From the NCBI GenBank assembly GCA_036386415.1, contig DASVVT010000072.1, forward strand, positions 5,839-69,838: 64,000 nucleotides of DNA. The letters run 5' to 3'. Made by a program: the position numbers and the translations under genes. Under the pieces are notes generated by a model. That model was given only the letters and a program-made list of their open reading frames with translations. It made no database searches and had not been told where the DNA came from. The stretch's first letter is position 1. Every line of letters starts with the position of its first letter. Positions 9,026 to 17,492 of the stretch are shown here, one piece after another. Source of the stretch: DASVVT01 sp036386415. Lineage in GTDB: Bacteria; Acidobacteriota; Blastocatellia; Pyrinomonadales; Pyrinomonadaceae.

Positions 9026-10690
9026 ATGGCGGAAGAGGACGCGACCCCACCCACGCTGACGGCGGAGCAGTCGTCCGAGAACTCATCTTCAAACGAGGCC
9101 GCAGGCTTGAGTCGCCGCCGTTTCCTTGCTGCCGGAACAGGCGCGGCGGTGGCTGCTTTGGGGCCACGCGGCAGAGCATCTGGCAGGCAGATTCAGAGAC
9201 AAACTACCGCAACGTCCGCGTATTACGAGTCGTTTTCCGAGCCGCATGTGGAGTATTCCAGAGACGGGGTGCTGCGCACGACTCTGCGTGTGATCGAGGC
9301 GGACGTGCCCATCCGGGAGGGTGACGGAGTGCGTATCGAGCGGACGCGCTGCTACAACGGGATGGTTCCCGGCCCGACCTTAAAGGTTCGCCCCGGCGAG
9401 GAGCTTAGAATCAGGCTCGTTAATGAGCTGCCCCTGCGCGCCGGTGCTCACTGCGGTCAAGATCAGGTCAATCAACCCCATTGCTTCAACACCACTAACC
9501 TTCATACGCACGGGCTGCACGTCTCTCCCCTCGCTCCCTCGGACAACTCTTTTCTGAAGATCGAGCCCCGGACTGAATATGACTACTGTTTCCAGGTGCC
9601 GAAGTTCCACCCGGCGGGGACATTCTGGTATCACGCCCACGTGCACGGCTCAACGGCGCTGCAAGTCATGAACGGGCTGGCTGGCGCGCTCATCATCGAA
9701 GAGCCTGAAGCGCAACAGATGATCCCTGAAGCCAGAGACCTGGTCTGGATGATTCAGGAGATTGTCGGACAAGCAGCGGAGAAGGTCTATACCTGTGACC
9801 ACCCGCACGTTGCCTACACTGTCAACGGAAGATTCCAACCGACGCTGCGCTTGCGTCCGGGCGAGATTCAGCGCTGGCGCTTCATCAACGCCACGGCGAC
9901 GCCCGGCGGCTTCGTCAACTTGCAGTTGCATGACGACGACCAGAAGCGACACGAGATGGTTCTGATCGCGGTGGACGGTTATCCATTGCGCCGGATGCAA
10001 CGAAGGACTGAATACATCCTGCCCCCCGGCGGACGCGCAGACTTCCTGGTGCAGCTTCCGAGATCAGGGGGATACAGGATGATGAAACTGCGGTTTCAGG
10101 GGCAGGCGCGAGATCAAGTGCTCGCACGGATTGAGGTTGGCGGCCAGCCTCTCAGCATTCAGCTTCCGAACAGGCTGCCCCCGTTATCCTCTTTTCTGAA
10201 TCCGATCACAGACAATGAGATCAGCAATCGCAGGACGGTCAGATTCCAGGTCTGTCCCGATCAAGCTCGCGGCGATGTCTGCAAGCGTTTCCCTGAAGCG
10301 AAACTCTGTAGCGGGCTCAAAGGTGACGAGATGGTCAAGAACGCGTTCCTGATTAACGATAAACCATATGCCCCGGATCGGATCGATCACTCGATTAAGC
10401 TGGGCACCGCAGAGGAATGGGAAATCGTCAACGAGAGCGGAGCGGAACACCCATTTCATATTCACATCAATCACTTTCAGGTCATGCGGGAAGGCGTCCC
10501 TCCGGAAGAGTGGGTGTGGCAAGACACGGTCAGCTTACCGGCAGAGGGGAGCGTGAAGATCCGCTCTCGCTTTCGGAATTACCACGGTCGATATTTGCTC
10601 CACTGTCACATCCTGGTTCATTCCGACCTTGGAATGATGCAGAACGTAGAAGTGATAGGCAACGGCCTGGAGCCGTGCAAACCTGCTTGA
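9026..10690 (+). CDS. Tat-exported multicopper oxidase 2
   Basis: 554 residues with AAGGAG upstream of the ATG. The Tat signal is LSRRRFLAAGTGAAVAALG at about 28-46. All copper motifs are present: TNLHTHGLHVSP (about 157), FWYHAHVHG (about 200), EHPFHIHINHFQV (about 473) and LLHCHILVHSDLGMM (about 523). It is clearly paralogous to the upstream oxidase but shorter, lacking the Pro/Ala inserts and the long N-terminal extension. Three-domain periplasmic laccase-like oxidase. The two may differ in substrate or expression, since a terminator lies between them. The following DNRLRE-type gene is in the same direction about 100 bases downstream. Confidence 0.93.
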   Translation: MAEEDATPPTLTAEQSSENSSSNEAAGLSRRRFLAAGTGAAVAALGPRGRASGRQIQRQTTATSAYYESFSEPHVEYSRDGVLRTTLRVIEADVPIREGDGVRIERTRCYNGMVPGPTLKVRPGEELRIRLVNELPLRAGAHCGQDQVNQPHCFNTTNLHTHGLHVSPLAPSDNSFLKIEPRTEYDYCFQVPKFHPAGTFWYHAHVHGSTALQVMNGLAGALIIEEPEAQQMIPEARDLVWMIQEIVGQAAEKVYTCDHPHVAYTVNGRFQPTLRLRPGEIQRWRFINATATPGGFVNLQLHDDDQKRHEMVLIAVDGYPLRRMQRRTEYILPPGGRADFLVQLPRSGGYRMMKLRFQGQARDQVLARIEVGGQPLSIQLPNRLPPLSSFLNPITDNEISNRRTVRFQVCPDQARGDVCKRFPEAKLCSGLKGDEMVKNAFLINDKPYAPDRIDHSIKLGTAEEWEIVNESGAEHPFHIHINHFQVMREGVPPEEWVWQDTVSLPAEGSVKIRSRFRNYHGRYLLHCHILVHSDLGMMQNVEVIGNGLEPCKPA

Positions 10691-10792
10691 GCCGCTTCTG
10701 GGGCTGATCGAGAAAGCGTCCGCCTTGCCCACTTGAGATGGTTAGAGTAACGTGGATTTTCAAAGCACTTCGGGAGAAAGGTAGAGGTTGTT

Positions 10793-11521
10793 ATGAATCG
10801 CATTTTCGTGGCGCTGCTGGTTCTACTTCTATACGTATCGATCACGGCCACACCTTCGTCACTCCTGACGGTTGCCTCCGTGGAAGAGACGAAGGTGTTG
10901 CAGGCCAGCAGGGACAACACCCTCATTGAGAGTCCGAAGGGTGAGCTGAGCGCTGGAATGACTCCGACATTTTTCGTCGGCCGTACAGGCCAGGCGGCAG
11001 GCAGCATCAGGCGAGGACTGATCGCGTTCGACGTTGCCAGCGCAATTCCCGCCGGGGCTAAGATCACGTCCGTGAAGCTGACTCTGAGCATGAAGCTCGG
11101 CGCTGGCGGAGGCCGCCCGGCGCAGGTCTCGCTGCATAGGGTTTTGGCCGACTGGGGAGAGGGCAAATCTAAAAGTGCGGGAGGCCGTGGCGCGCCAGCG
11201 GCTGAAGGCGATGCCACCTGGATTCATACCTTCTATCCAAAGAATCTGTGGGCGAAGCCCGGCGGCGATTATGCGGCAGACGAAAGTGCGGCGCAGGCAG
11301 TCGCAGGCGTGGGGGCATACACCTGGGGAACAACTCCTCAGATGGTCGCAGATGTTCAGGACTGGCTGGACTCGCCGAAAAAGAGCTTCGGTTGGCTCCT
11401 GCTCGGTGACGAGTCGCAAGGCGCAACCGCCAAGGTCTTCCAGAGCCTGCAAAGCGAGGATGCGCAAGCCCGTCCGAAGCTGACTGTGACGTTTACACCA
11501 CCGACCGGGCCGAAAAAGTAA
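10793..11521 (+). CDS. Secreted DNRLRE-domain protein
   Basis: 242 residues with an N-terminal signal sequence (hydrophobic MNRIFVALLVLLLYVSI). The body begins with ASRDNTLIES, continues with FFVGRTGQ and SIRRGLIAFDVASAIP, and ends with QARPKLTVTFTPP. This is the layout of the DNRLRE domain, a beta-sandwich found in secreted proteins and cell-surface enzymes, often as a carbohydrate- or matrix-binding module. No catalytic domain is attached. It is probably co-transcribed with multicopper oxidase 2, which suggests a shared extracytoplasmic setting; its function is unknown. Confidence 0.75.
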   Translation: MNRIFVALLVLLLYVSITATPSSLLTVASVEETKVLQASRDNTLIESPKGELSAGMTPTFFVGRTGQAAGSIRRGLIAFDVASAIPAGAKITSVKLTLSMKLGAGGGRPAQVSLHRVLADWGEGKSKSAGGRGAPAAEGDATWIHTFYPKNLWAKPGGDYAADESAAQAVAGVGAYTWGTTPQMVADVQDWLDSPKKSFGWLLLGDESQGATAKVFQSLQSEDAQARPKLTVTFTPPTGPKK

Positions 11522-11537
11522 GAATGGATGGAAAAAC

Positions 11538-11628
11538 TTTAAACGCAAAGGGCGCAAAGAAAAGATGCGCAAAGGACGCTAAGAATCTGCTCCTTTGCGA
11601 TTACCCTTTGCGCCCTTTGCGTTTAATT
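11538..11628. repeat. Family A hairpin repeat, copy 2
   Basis: Left arm aaacgcaaagggcgcaaaga, right arm ctttgcgccctttgcgttta; nearly perfect 19-20 base arms around a partly self-paired centre. It lies between the convergent DNRLRE and tyrosinase-like genes, so it could terminate both transcripts. Confidence 0.85.
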
Positions 11629-11673
11629 ATTCTTTTCCTGACGCTCAATTGAAATGCGTTCTGGCGCCGGGCT

Positions 11674-12735
11674 TCAGAACCATGTCTGCTTCATCGAAGT
11701 CTGGTCTGTCTGCATACCTGCGTCCATTCGTGTAGCCTTGCGAGCCGGAGAAGGCTTCGGGAAGAGGATGGCGTTCACCTTCTCCATCGTCTCAACGTCC
11801 TGCTGCGCAGGGTCAGCCGACATCTCATGATGGCCGCCATGAGATTCGTGTTTCGCACCGGCCCAAGGGTCGGCAGCGACCACCCACTTCCCTGGCTTGA
11901 ACCATGAAACGCCATCGATGGTCGTCGTCTCTATCTCTCCGGCGTGAGCCTCCTGGTGAGCAGCATGCCAATCGTTAATCCTGTCATCTATCCAGCCATG
12001 TAAGCGCCAGAAGACGGGATTAACGTGCGATGAGTAGAACTCGCCCAGAAAATCATAGATCGGGTTATCCCATTTTGTAGAAACATCCCAGTCCGGTCTG
12101 CCTGACGCGACCACCTCTCCGCTCTCAGGATCACGAGGAGCTGAGGCCCAGCGCATGTGCATATCGTTGTGGACGGTGTATTCAAGTAACGAGCCCAGCT
12201 CACCGAGCTTGAGGGTACGCAGGTACTGTGGGTTCTTAAATTCTCTATCCCACCAACGCATACGCGACCAGAAATATTCATCCGTCTTTAAGGCCGCAAT
12301 CCGGCGATTGGAAAGCTCATCAGCCGGATCAATCCAGGAGGGTGGAATAGCAAAGCCGTCTTCATTGCCGACGCGCGAAGCGGGGGGAGGGATGTTCAAC
12401 CAGCCTTTGATCGGCTCCGCTCCGTCTTGCTGCGCCATCTCGTTGACCATCATAATCATCTGCCGGTGCATAAAGAGAAAGTCTTCTCCCGAACCATTGT
12501 TGATGATCGGCCCGCTAGGCTGCGCTGAAGCTCGCGGTGGAGCCCACCCCAAATCCTTGATGCTCTCGCGCTGGCTCTCGTTCAAGCGGAGCCAGAGACC
12601 TCTTGTGCCGTGCCAAACGGCGTGGAGAAGGCGATGGTGACGAGAGGCCAGCATCTCAAGCACCGGCCCGGGTAATGGGATGACCTCTCGTGGCTCGATG
12701 AAATCTTTAGTATCTAAAGCAAATCCTTCCTTCAT
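11674..12735 (-). CDS. Tyrosinase-like di-copper protein
   Basis: 353 residues; AGGAGGT sits 8 bases before the ATG. Histidine groupings match the tyrosinase/PvdP fold: SRHHRLLHAVWH (31-42) and FLFMHRQM (H90) for site A; TVHNDMHMRW (H189, H193) and NPVFWRLHGWIDD (H246) for site B, the latter echoing the FWLHHxxID signature. It therefore probably binds a coupled dinuclear copper centre and oxidises or hydroxylates a phenol. No signal peptide is seen, unlike the two copper oxidases nearby. It lies downstream of, and in the same direction as, the two MoSto genes, suggesting co-expression. The C-terminus is polar and His/Met rich (HESHGGHHEM). The substrate is unknown. Confidence 0.7.
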   Translation of the reverse strand: MKEGFALDTKDFIEPREVIPLPGPVLEMLASRHHRLLHAVWHGTRGLWLRLNESQRESIKDLGWAPPRASAQPSGPIINNGSGEDFLFMHRQMIMMVNEMAQQDGAEPIKGWLNIPPPASRVGNEDGFAIPPSWIDPADELSNRRIAALKTDEYFWSRMRWWDREFKNPQYLRTLKLGELGSLLEYTVHNDMHMRWASAPRDPESGEVVASGRPDWDVSTKWDNPIYDFLGEFYSSHVNPVFWRLHGWIDDRINDWHAAHQEAHAGEIETTTIDGVSWFKPGKWVVAADPWAGAKHESHGGHHEMSADPAQQDVETMEKVNAILFPKPSPARKATRMDAGMQTDQTSMKQTWF

Positions 12736-12862
12736 TTCACTGACCTCCTATAATTAGATTTGTGTCACAGTGAGCAGCAAAGTTAGCAGCGAAAGCGAGC
12801 TTGGATGGGGCAGGCTGACCACCGCGACGCCCTCGCCGTAGCGATCAATGCGCGCCACAATC

Positions 12863-13711
12863 CTAAACAGGATATGGCTGCGAGTCCGCGTATATGATCG
12901 TGCCGACATGCTCGCCTGAAAGCGCGGCGACGATTCGATCCGGGTGCAGGCCGTTGACGATCTGGAATGACCGTAACAGTCTCGCATTGTCCAGCAGGTC
13001 TAGCAAAACACGGTCGAAGGGGAGCGTCTCGAACGAGCGCTTCCTCAACTCGGTGCTGCCGATCTCGCGTATGAAACCGGCGTCCGTGTGATCTTTAGGG
13101 TCACGGTCATACAGACCATCAACGTCCTTCACGAGAATCAGAGACTTGCACCCGAAACACTCTGCGAGCAGGAACGAGCCTGCGTCAGTGCGATGCGGGG
13201 GGATGCGCCCCACAGCAGGCGGATGCTCCCAGAGCGAATAGGGCGGGACGCCGTTGAAGATCACGCCGGGAGCGCTGTGGATGAACAGCGGCAAGAGATG
13301 ACCAAAAATTTCGGGCGGGATGGCAACGACCCCGTAGGGTGCGAGCAGGGTGCCGAGAATGTGCGCGTTGCCGAGAGCATCGGCCATGGCTAACTGCGCC
13401 AGGACTCCGACGGGAAGCCCCAGATCAATCCCGATGGAGAAAACATGTCGGCTCCTGACCCCTCCGCCGACGCCGATGATGAGTTTCTCCTTTTCCAGGC
13501 CACGGGCCAGAGCCTCAACCACAGGATACATAACCGCCCGCCCCGCATCAATAATTGATCGCCCGCCGATTTTGATGACGTGCGCCAAGGGAAGCATGCG
13601 GAAGACCGGAGTTTCGGTTGACCTTTGCAGGTCTTTGTCCAGCAGGCTCTCTCGCATGAGCATTGATTGAAGATGGTGGCGGCCATCATCCATTTTGTGT
13701 GAATCAGTCAA
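12863..13711 (-). CDS. Molybdenum storage protein subunit (amino-acid-kinase fold), gene 1
   Basis: About 282 residues. The proposed start is a TTG at 13711 with GGGGAG 6 bases upstream; an ATG at 13693 is the alternative. VIKIGGRSIIDAGRA, LIIGVGGGVRSRHVFSIG and GRIPPHRTDAGSFL follow the UMP-kinase-like fold of MosA/MosB, the subunits of the Azotobacter molybdenum storage protein that uses ATP to pack polyoxomolybdate clusters in a cage. LVKDVDGLYDRDP and a C-terminal VNGLHPDRIVAALSGEHVG also match. It pairs with a second paralogue 73 bases upstream, as expected for a heteromeric cage. The His-rich metal-binding loop of Azotobacter MosA is not conserved here. Confidence 0.85.
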   Translation of the reverse strand: MTDSHKMDDGRHHLQSMLMRESLLDKDLQRSTETPVFRMLPLAHVIKIGGRSIIDAGRAVMYPVVEALARGLEKEKLIIGVGGGVRSRHVFSIGIDLGLPVGVLAQLAMADALGNAHILGTLLAPYGVVAIPPEIFGHLLPLFIHSAPGVIFNGVPPYSLWEHPPAVGRIPPHRTDAGSFLLAECFGCKSLILVKDVDGLYDRDPKDHTDAGFIREIGSTELRKRSFETLPFDRVLLDLLDNARLLRSFQIVNGLHPDRIVAALSGEHVGTIIYADSQPYPV

Positions 13712-13784
13712 TTGAAGCTCCCCTCCATACCTGAGTGCCAACAAAGATTCCTACCACTTGCTTTAGATCACAGATCGGGCGTGC

Positions 13785-14600
13785 TCAATCAGCGGTGATA
13801 ATGGTGCCGACATGCTCTCCATTAAGTGCTCTCGTCAGATTGCCCCGCTCCAGACCGTTGATCACCTGAATCGAGCGTCTGTAGGTCGCATGTTTCATCA
13901 TCTCAATGACTGAGCGCTCGACAACTATGTCCTGAAGATCAAGCTCTTCCAACTCCGAGACGGTGATCTGCGGGATGAAACGGGCGCGGGCGTCCTTCTT
14001 GGGATCAGCCGTGTACAGCCCCTCTTCGTCCTTGACGTAGATCATCGCCCGTGCTCCGAAAACCTCGCTGACCAGGTAACTGCCCGTGTCCGTTCGATGC
14101 GGAGGGATGCGGCCTACTGCCGGATTCTGATGCCAGAAGACGTAAGGAGGCATCCCGAAGAAGATGACAGCCCCGCGCTCTGCCAGGTAGTGTGGAAGCT
14201 GTGCGAACTGCGCCGGTTCGATAAAAGGGATGCCATGCTTGGCGAGCAGATAGTTGAGCATGCGAGCGTTCTGCATGCTGACGAATGTGCCGAGCACGCT
14301 CAACACGCCGGTGGGAAGACCGAGATCAATGCCGACGCTGTAGGCATGCCTCGCGCGTGTGCCCGCTCCCGTGCCGATAATCATCTTGTGGTGTCCAAGG
14401 TTATCGACGATCTCTTCGATTAATGGGAAGACTGCCGCGCGCCCCCGATCAATGAAGCTCTGGCCGCCAATCTTGACCACGTTGGCTTCAGGCAGTATCT
14501 GCACCGGTCGAGGCCCGCCCGTCTTCTCCATCAGGCGCTCATCGTCGAGAGAGCCCGACAGCAATGACCTGCCGAGTTCGGTAAGAAGCTCATTTTGCAT
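13785..14600 (-). CDS. Molybdenum storage protein subunit, MosB-like
   Basis: 271 residues. NVVKIGGQSFIDRGRAA, MIIGTGAGTRARHAYSVG, FFGMPPYVFW, GRIPPHRTDTG and YVKDEEGLYTADP run in the order and spacing of Azotobacter MosB, ending in NGLERGNLTRALNGEHVGTI. The fold is that of UMP kinase; in the storage protein ATP hydrolysis drives molybdate uptake into a hollow hexamer. It is the first gene of the storage pair. With modABC starting 2 kb away on both strands, the locus would import molybdate (or tungstate) and store it. No dedicated Shine-Dalgarno is obvious. Confidence 0.9.
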   Translation of the reverse strand: MQNELLTELGRSLLSGSLDDERLMEKTGGPRPVQILPEANVVKIGGQSFIDRGRAAVFPLIEEIVDNLGHHKMIIGTGAGTRARHAYSVGIDLGLPTGVLSVLGTFVSMQNARMLNYLLAKHGIPFIEPAQFAQLPHYLAERGAVIFFGMPPYVFWHQNPAVGRIPPHRTDTGSYLVSEVFGARAMIYVKDEEGLYTADPKKDARARFIPQITVSELEELDLQDIVVERSVIEMMKHATYRRSIQVINGLERGNLTRALNGEHVGTIITAD

Positions 14601-14714
14601 CTATTTTTTTTTCGCTCGCTATCGTCGGGGTTTCGTAGCCAATGTCTTGATAGTAGCTGCTCGGTCTGGGAGGCAGCGGAAGTCTCCCCTCGACCCGTCT
14701 GAAATCAAGTCCCG

Positions 14715-15569
14715 TCAGCCAAATGGTACGCGTATCGGTCTGAGGACATACGTCTCCTCAGCTTCACATCGTTTGTCCAGTCCGCCAAACACTTCTTCCG
14801 CCCATCCTTCAAGCTCCGTCAGAATCTGAGATCGCGCCGCATCCGGGACGGGAGCGCCGCCCAAGCTCTTCAGGCAGCGCCAGGAATCGAGCGATTGACG
14901 CGGACTCGTCGTCACACGCCACCTCGCCACCATCACAGGCTCCAGGATTTCTGCGCCGCGTCGGCTGAGCGATTCAAAGAGCAGCCGGGTTTGGCGCTCA
15001 CCCCCGCGCCCCTCGAATCCATACGCACGCAAGCGCTCGTTCATCTCTCTAGCCATCCGTGCTCTGACGCTGTCGGACTCGCGTTGCACTCGCCCGACGA
15101 TGAATGTTGCGCCTGCACCCGTTGCCATGCGGAACACTTCACGGGTGATATGCTCCTGATCCAACAAATGTATCGCCCGCGAGCTAAAGATCGCTCGCGC
15201 GACGCGGTCTGCGAGCGGCCATCTGGTATTGGCATCAGCCTGAATAAGCGCCCGATGACCGGTCTCCAAGCCTAAGCGCTTTCGGAATTCACTGAGCATG
15301 CCTGCTGATAAATCGAGCCCGACGTAGCGCACAGAGTCTGCGAACCATTGGCCGATCTGCCCCGTCCCCGGCCCGACTTCGACAAGTAGATCGCCCGCGC
15401 CCACCTCGCCTACTTTAAGCACGGCGCTCGCAATGTCGCGGCAATACTCTACAGGCAAGCCGGCTCGCCGCTCAAATATTGCAGCTTGGTCGTCGAACAA
15501 CTCCCAACCAGGCTTCCTGGAATTAGCACTCAAGGGTTGAGAGTCTTTACAGTTGTTCGTTAATTCCAT
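14715..15569 (-). CDS. Class I SAM-dependent methyltransferase in the molybdenum locus
   Basis: 284 residues from the ATG at 15569 (GGCGGA just upstream); the frame extends 38 codons further without similarity. LLVEVGPGTGQIGQW is motif I, YVGLDLSAGML motif II, and AIFSSRAIHLLD motif IV of a UbiE/BioC-like methyltransferase. The acceptor is unknown. It lies between modA and the MoSto genes on the same strand, with gaps of about 115-145 bases, so it may share regulation with them. Methylation has no known place in molybdenum storage, so the link is by position only. Confidence 0.75.
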   Translation of the reverse strand: MELTNNCKDSQPLSANSRKPGWELFDDQAAIFERRAGLPVEYCRDIASAVLKVGEVGAGDLLVEVGPGTGQIGQWFADSVRYVGLDLSAGMLSEFRKRLGLETGHRALIQADANTRWPLADRVARAIFSSRAIHLLDQEHITREVFRMATGAGATFIVGRVQRESDSVRARMAREMNERLRAYGFEGRGGERQTRLLFESLSRRGAEILEPVMVARWRVTTSPRQSLDSWRCLKSLGGAPVPDAARSQILTELEGWAEEVFGGLDKRCEAEETYVLRPIRVPFG

Positions 15570-15714
15570 CTGGTATCCGCCGTGGCCCCGTGGCCCACCC
15601 ATTACTTTGGTAATGTGCCTGGTCTGAGATAAACCTGCTTCGAACGCTTCAACGGCTTTGCATAAACACTCTCTCACCCTCACAAAAAGTTAGCACAGTC
15701 GCACACAAACTCTA

Positions 15715-16545
15715 TCATGGCCTGATGGATTCTTCGCCCGGCAGGATGAAACCATACTTTCGCATGATGGGTCTACCTTGCGCACCATTGATGTACGCGG
15801 CGAACTGCCGAGCCTGCTGTTCATGTGTGCTGCTTTTGATGACGGCCAGTGCCTGGTCGAGTGGTTTATGAAGTTCCTCCGGGATGAGCGTCCACCTCCC
15901 TTTGCTCTGCACGCTCAAGCTGAGCGCGACAATCGAGACATCGACGTTGCCGGTCTCCGCATACTGTAATGTCTGCCGCACGTTCTCACCAAACACCAGC
16001 TTGGGCTTGACCGCCTCCCAGACGCCGACTGACTGAAGCGCTTCGCGCGCCGCCATGCCATACGGCGCATGTTCCGGGTGAGCGATGCCGATCTTCCCGA
16101 CTCCAACGTCCGCCAGGTCTTTGAGCTTTTCAATCCGCAGCCGACTATCAGCCTTCGTCCAAATTGTGATGCGCCCGCGCGCATAGAGGGCTTTCGTGTC
16201 AGGAATAATCAATCCTTTCTGTGCAAGGCCATCAATGAATTCGATGTTCGCCGCCGCAAACAAGTCCATCGGAGCGCCGTTCTCTATCTGCTTCGCCAGA
16301 GTGCCGGTCGAGCCGAAGCTGTACACGACCTGTATCCCTGTCTCCTGCTCGAAAGCGTGCCCGATCTCCTCAAAAGCCGGGGCGAGGTCGGCGGCGGCGG
16401 CAACATACAGCTTTTTCGGATGAGCTTCCGTCTCGTTCGCAGAACGCTGCGCGCAGCTTGAGATGAGGAGCACGGTTAAGAGCACCATTAAGAGGCTCAG
16501 TTTTCGCAAAGAGAAGGATGTACATCTCATCACCTGCACCTTCAT
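15715..16545 (-). CDS. modA: Molybdate ABC transporter substrate-binding lipoprotein
   Basis: 276 residues from the ATG at 16545, chosen because it directly precedes a lipoprotein signal ending LLISSCAQR. KLYVAAAADLAPAFEEIG opens the mature protein, and YSFGSTGTLAKQIENGAPMDLFAAAN is split over the two ligand-binding loops of ModA-type periplasmic binding proteins; the C-terminal part ends with GQPIM-like RPIMRKYGF. It captures molybdate or tungstate and delivers it to ModB. It is divergent from modBC across a 225-base gap. This arrangement, with modA facing modBC, differs from the usual modABC order. Confidence 0.92.
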   Translation of the reverse strand: MKVQVMRCTSFSLRKLSLLMVLLTVLLISSCAQRSANETEAHPKKLYVAAAADLAPAFEEIGHAFEQETGIQVVYSFGSTGTLAKQIENGAPMDLFAAANIEFIDGLAQKGLIIPDTKALYARGRITIWTKADSRLRIEKLKDLADVGVGKIGIAHPEHAPYGMAAREALQSVGVWEAVKPKLVFGENVRQTLQYAETGNVDVSIVALSLSVQSKGRWTLIPEELHKPLDQALAVIKSSTHEQQARQFAAYINGAQGRPIMRKYGFILPGEESIRP

Positions 16546-16764
16546 GCTGCTCTCTGCTCCCGCGAAAGATTGAGCGCGGAGGCGAGTAGTATTTGACCGA
16601 GAAAGACTTACAAGAGCGAACGCAACCGGATCAGGGCGAAGAAGATAACTGCCAAGTAAAGGTTCGAGAATGTAGCATGAGGAGATTGATGGCGCAATGT
16701 TTAATCCGTTGAATATCAGAGTATACCTGGAGCCACAAAGCCGCATCTTCTCGGACGCGACTAT

Positions 16765-16781
16765 GAAGATATGTTATCTTC
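16765..16781. promoter_or_regulatory. Perfect palindrome at the modB start
   Basis: GAAGATA TGT TATCTTC, a 7-base perfect inverted repeat with a 3-base spacer. It overlaps one possible modB start codon (16771) and lies 7 bases before the other (16789), in the divergent modA/modB control region. It could be a repressor operator or an mRNA hairpin blocking translation. It does not match the E. coli ModE box. Confidence 0.45.
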
Positions 16782-17472
16782 CTCATCCATGAGGAGCATA
16801 GACTGGTTTCCGCTGGCGCTATCTTTCAGAGTTGCTTTGATAGCAACTGTGCTGGCCCTCATCAGTGGTGTGGCCCTGGCGTGGTTGTTAGCTCGCCGCC
16901 GTTTCCTCGGTCGAGAAGTGGTGGACGCATTTGTGACTTTGCCGCTGGTTCTGCCGCCGACCGTGCTTGGCTACTATCTCCTCATGTTGTTGAGCCAGAA
17001 TAGCCCGATTGGTCGTGGTATTAAGTTGATGACCGGCTTTCAACTTGTGTTCACCTGGCAGGGAGCAGTGCTGGCGGCGGCCATTGGTGCGCTGCCGTTG
17101 GTCGTGAAAACGTCGCGCGCCAGCATCTCAACCGTCAGCGTCGAGCTTGAGGATGCCGCGCGCACCTTTGGCAAGAGCGAATGGCAAATCTTCTGGCGCA
17201 TCACTCTCCCGCTCGCATCCCGTGGAATCATCGCCTCCGCGATGCTGGCGTTCGCGCGTTCGCTCGGAGACTTCGGCGCGACACTGATGGTCGCCGGGAA
17301 TATTCCTGGCCGCACGCAAACCGCTGCGATTGCGATCTACGATGCGACCCAGGCGGGGCACGATGATTACGCATTCACGCTGGTGATCATACTTTCGGTC
17401 ATTGTTCTCACGCTGCTTTACGCGACGAACAAGCTCGTCGGGCGCAACAGTAGTAGTAGCTCTACTCAATGA
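16771..17472 (+). CDS. modB: Molybdate ABC transporter permease
   Basis: Up to 233 residues; an internal ATG at 16789 gives MRSIDWFPLALSF and fits the usual family length slightly better. About five to six membrane segments are visible (ALIATVLALISGVALAWLL first). FVTLPLVLPPTVLGYYLLML and the EAA loop EDAARTFGKSEWQIFWRITL, followed by AFARSLGDFGATLMVAGNIPG, are characteristic of ModB. It forms the channel for molybdate or tungstate. The C-terminus ends in a Ser run encoded by an agt repeat. ModC follows 20 bases downstream. Confidence 0.92.
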   Translation: MLSSSSMRSIDWFPLALSFRVALIATVLALISGVALAWLLARRRFLGREVVDAFVTLPLVLPPTVLGYYLLMLLSQNSPIGRGIKLMTGFQLVFTWQGAVLAAAIGALPLVVKTSRASISTVSVELEDAARTFGKSEWQIFWRITLPLASRGIIASAMLAFARSLGDFGATLMVAGNIPGRTQTAAIAIYDATQAGHDDYAFTLVIILSVIVLTLLYATNKLVGRNSSSSSTQ

Positions 17473-17492
17473 AAGAGGGCCTGGTCTGAGCA

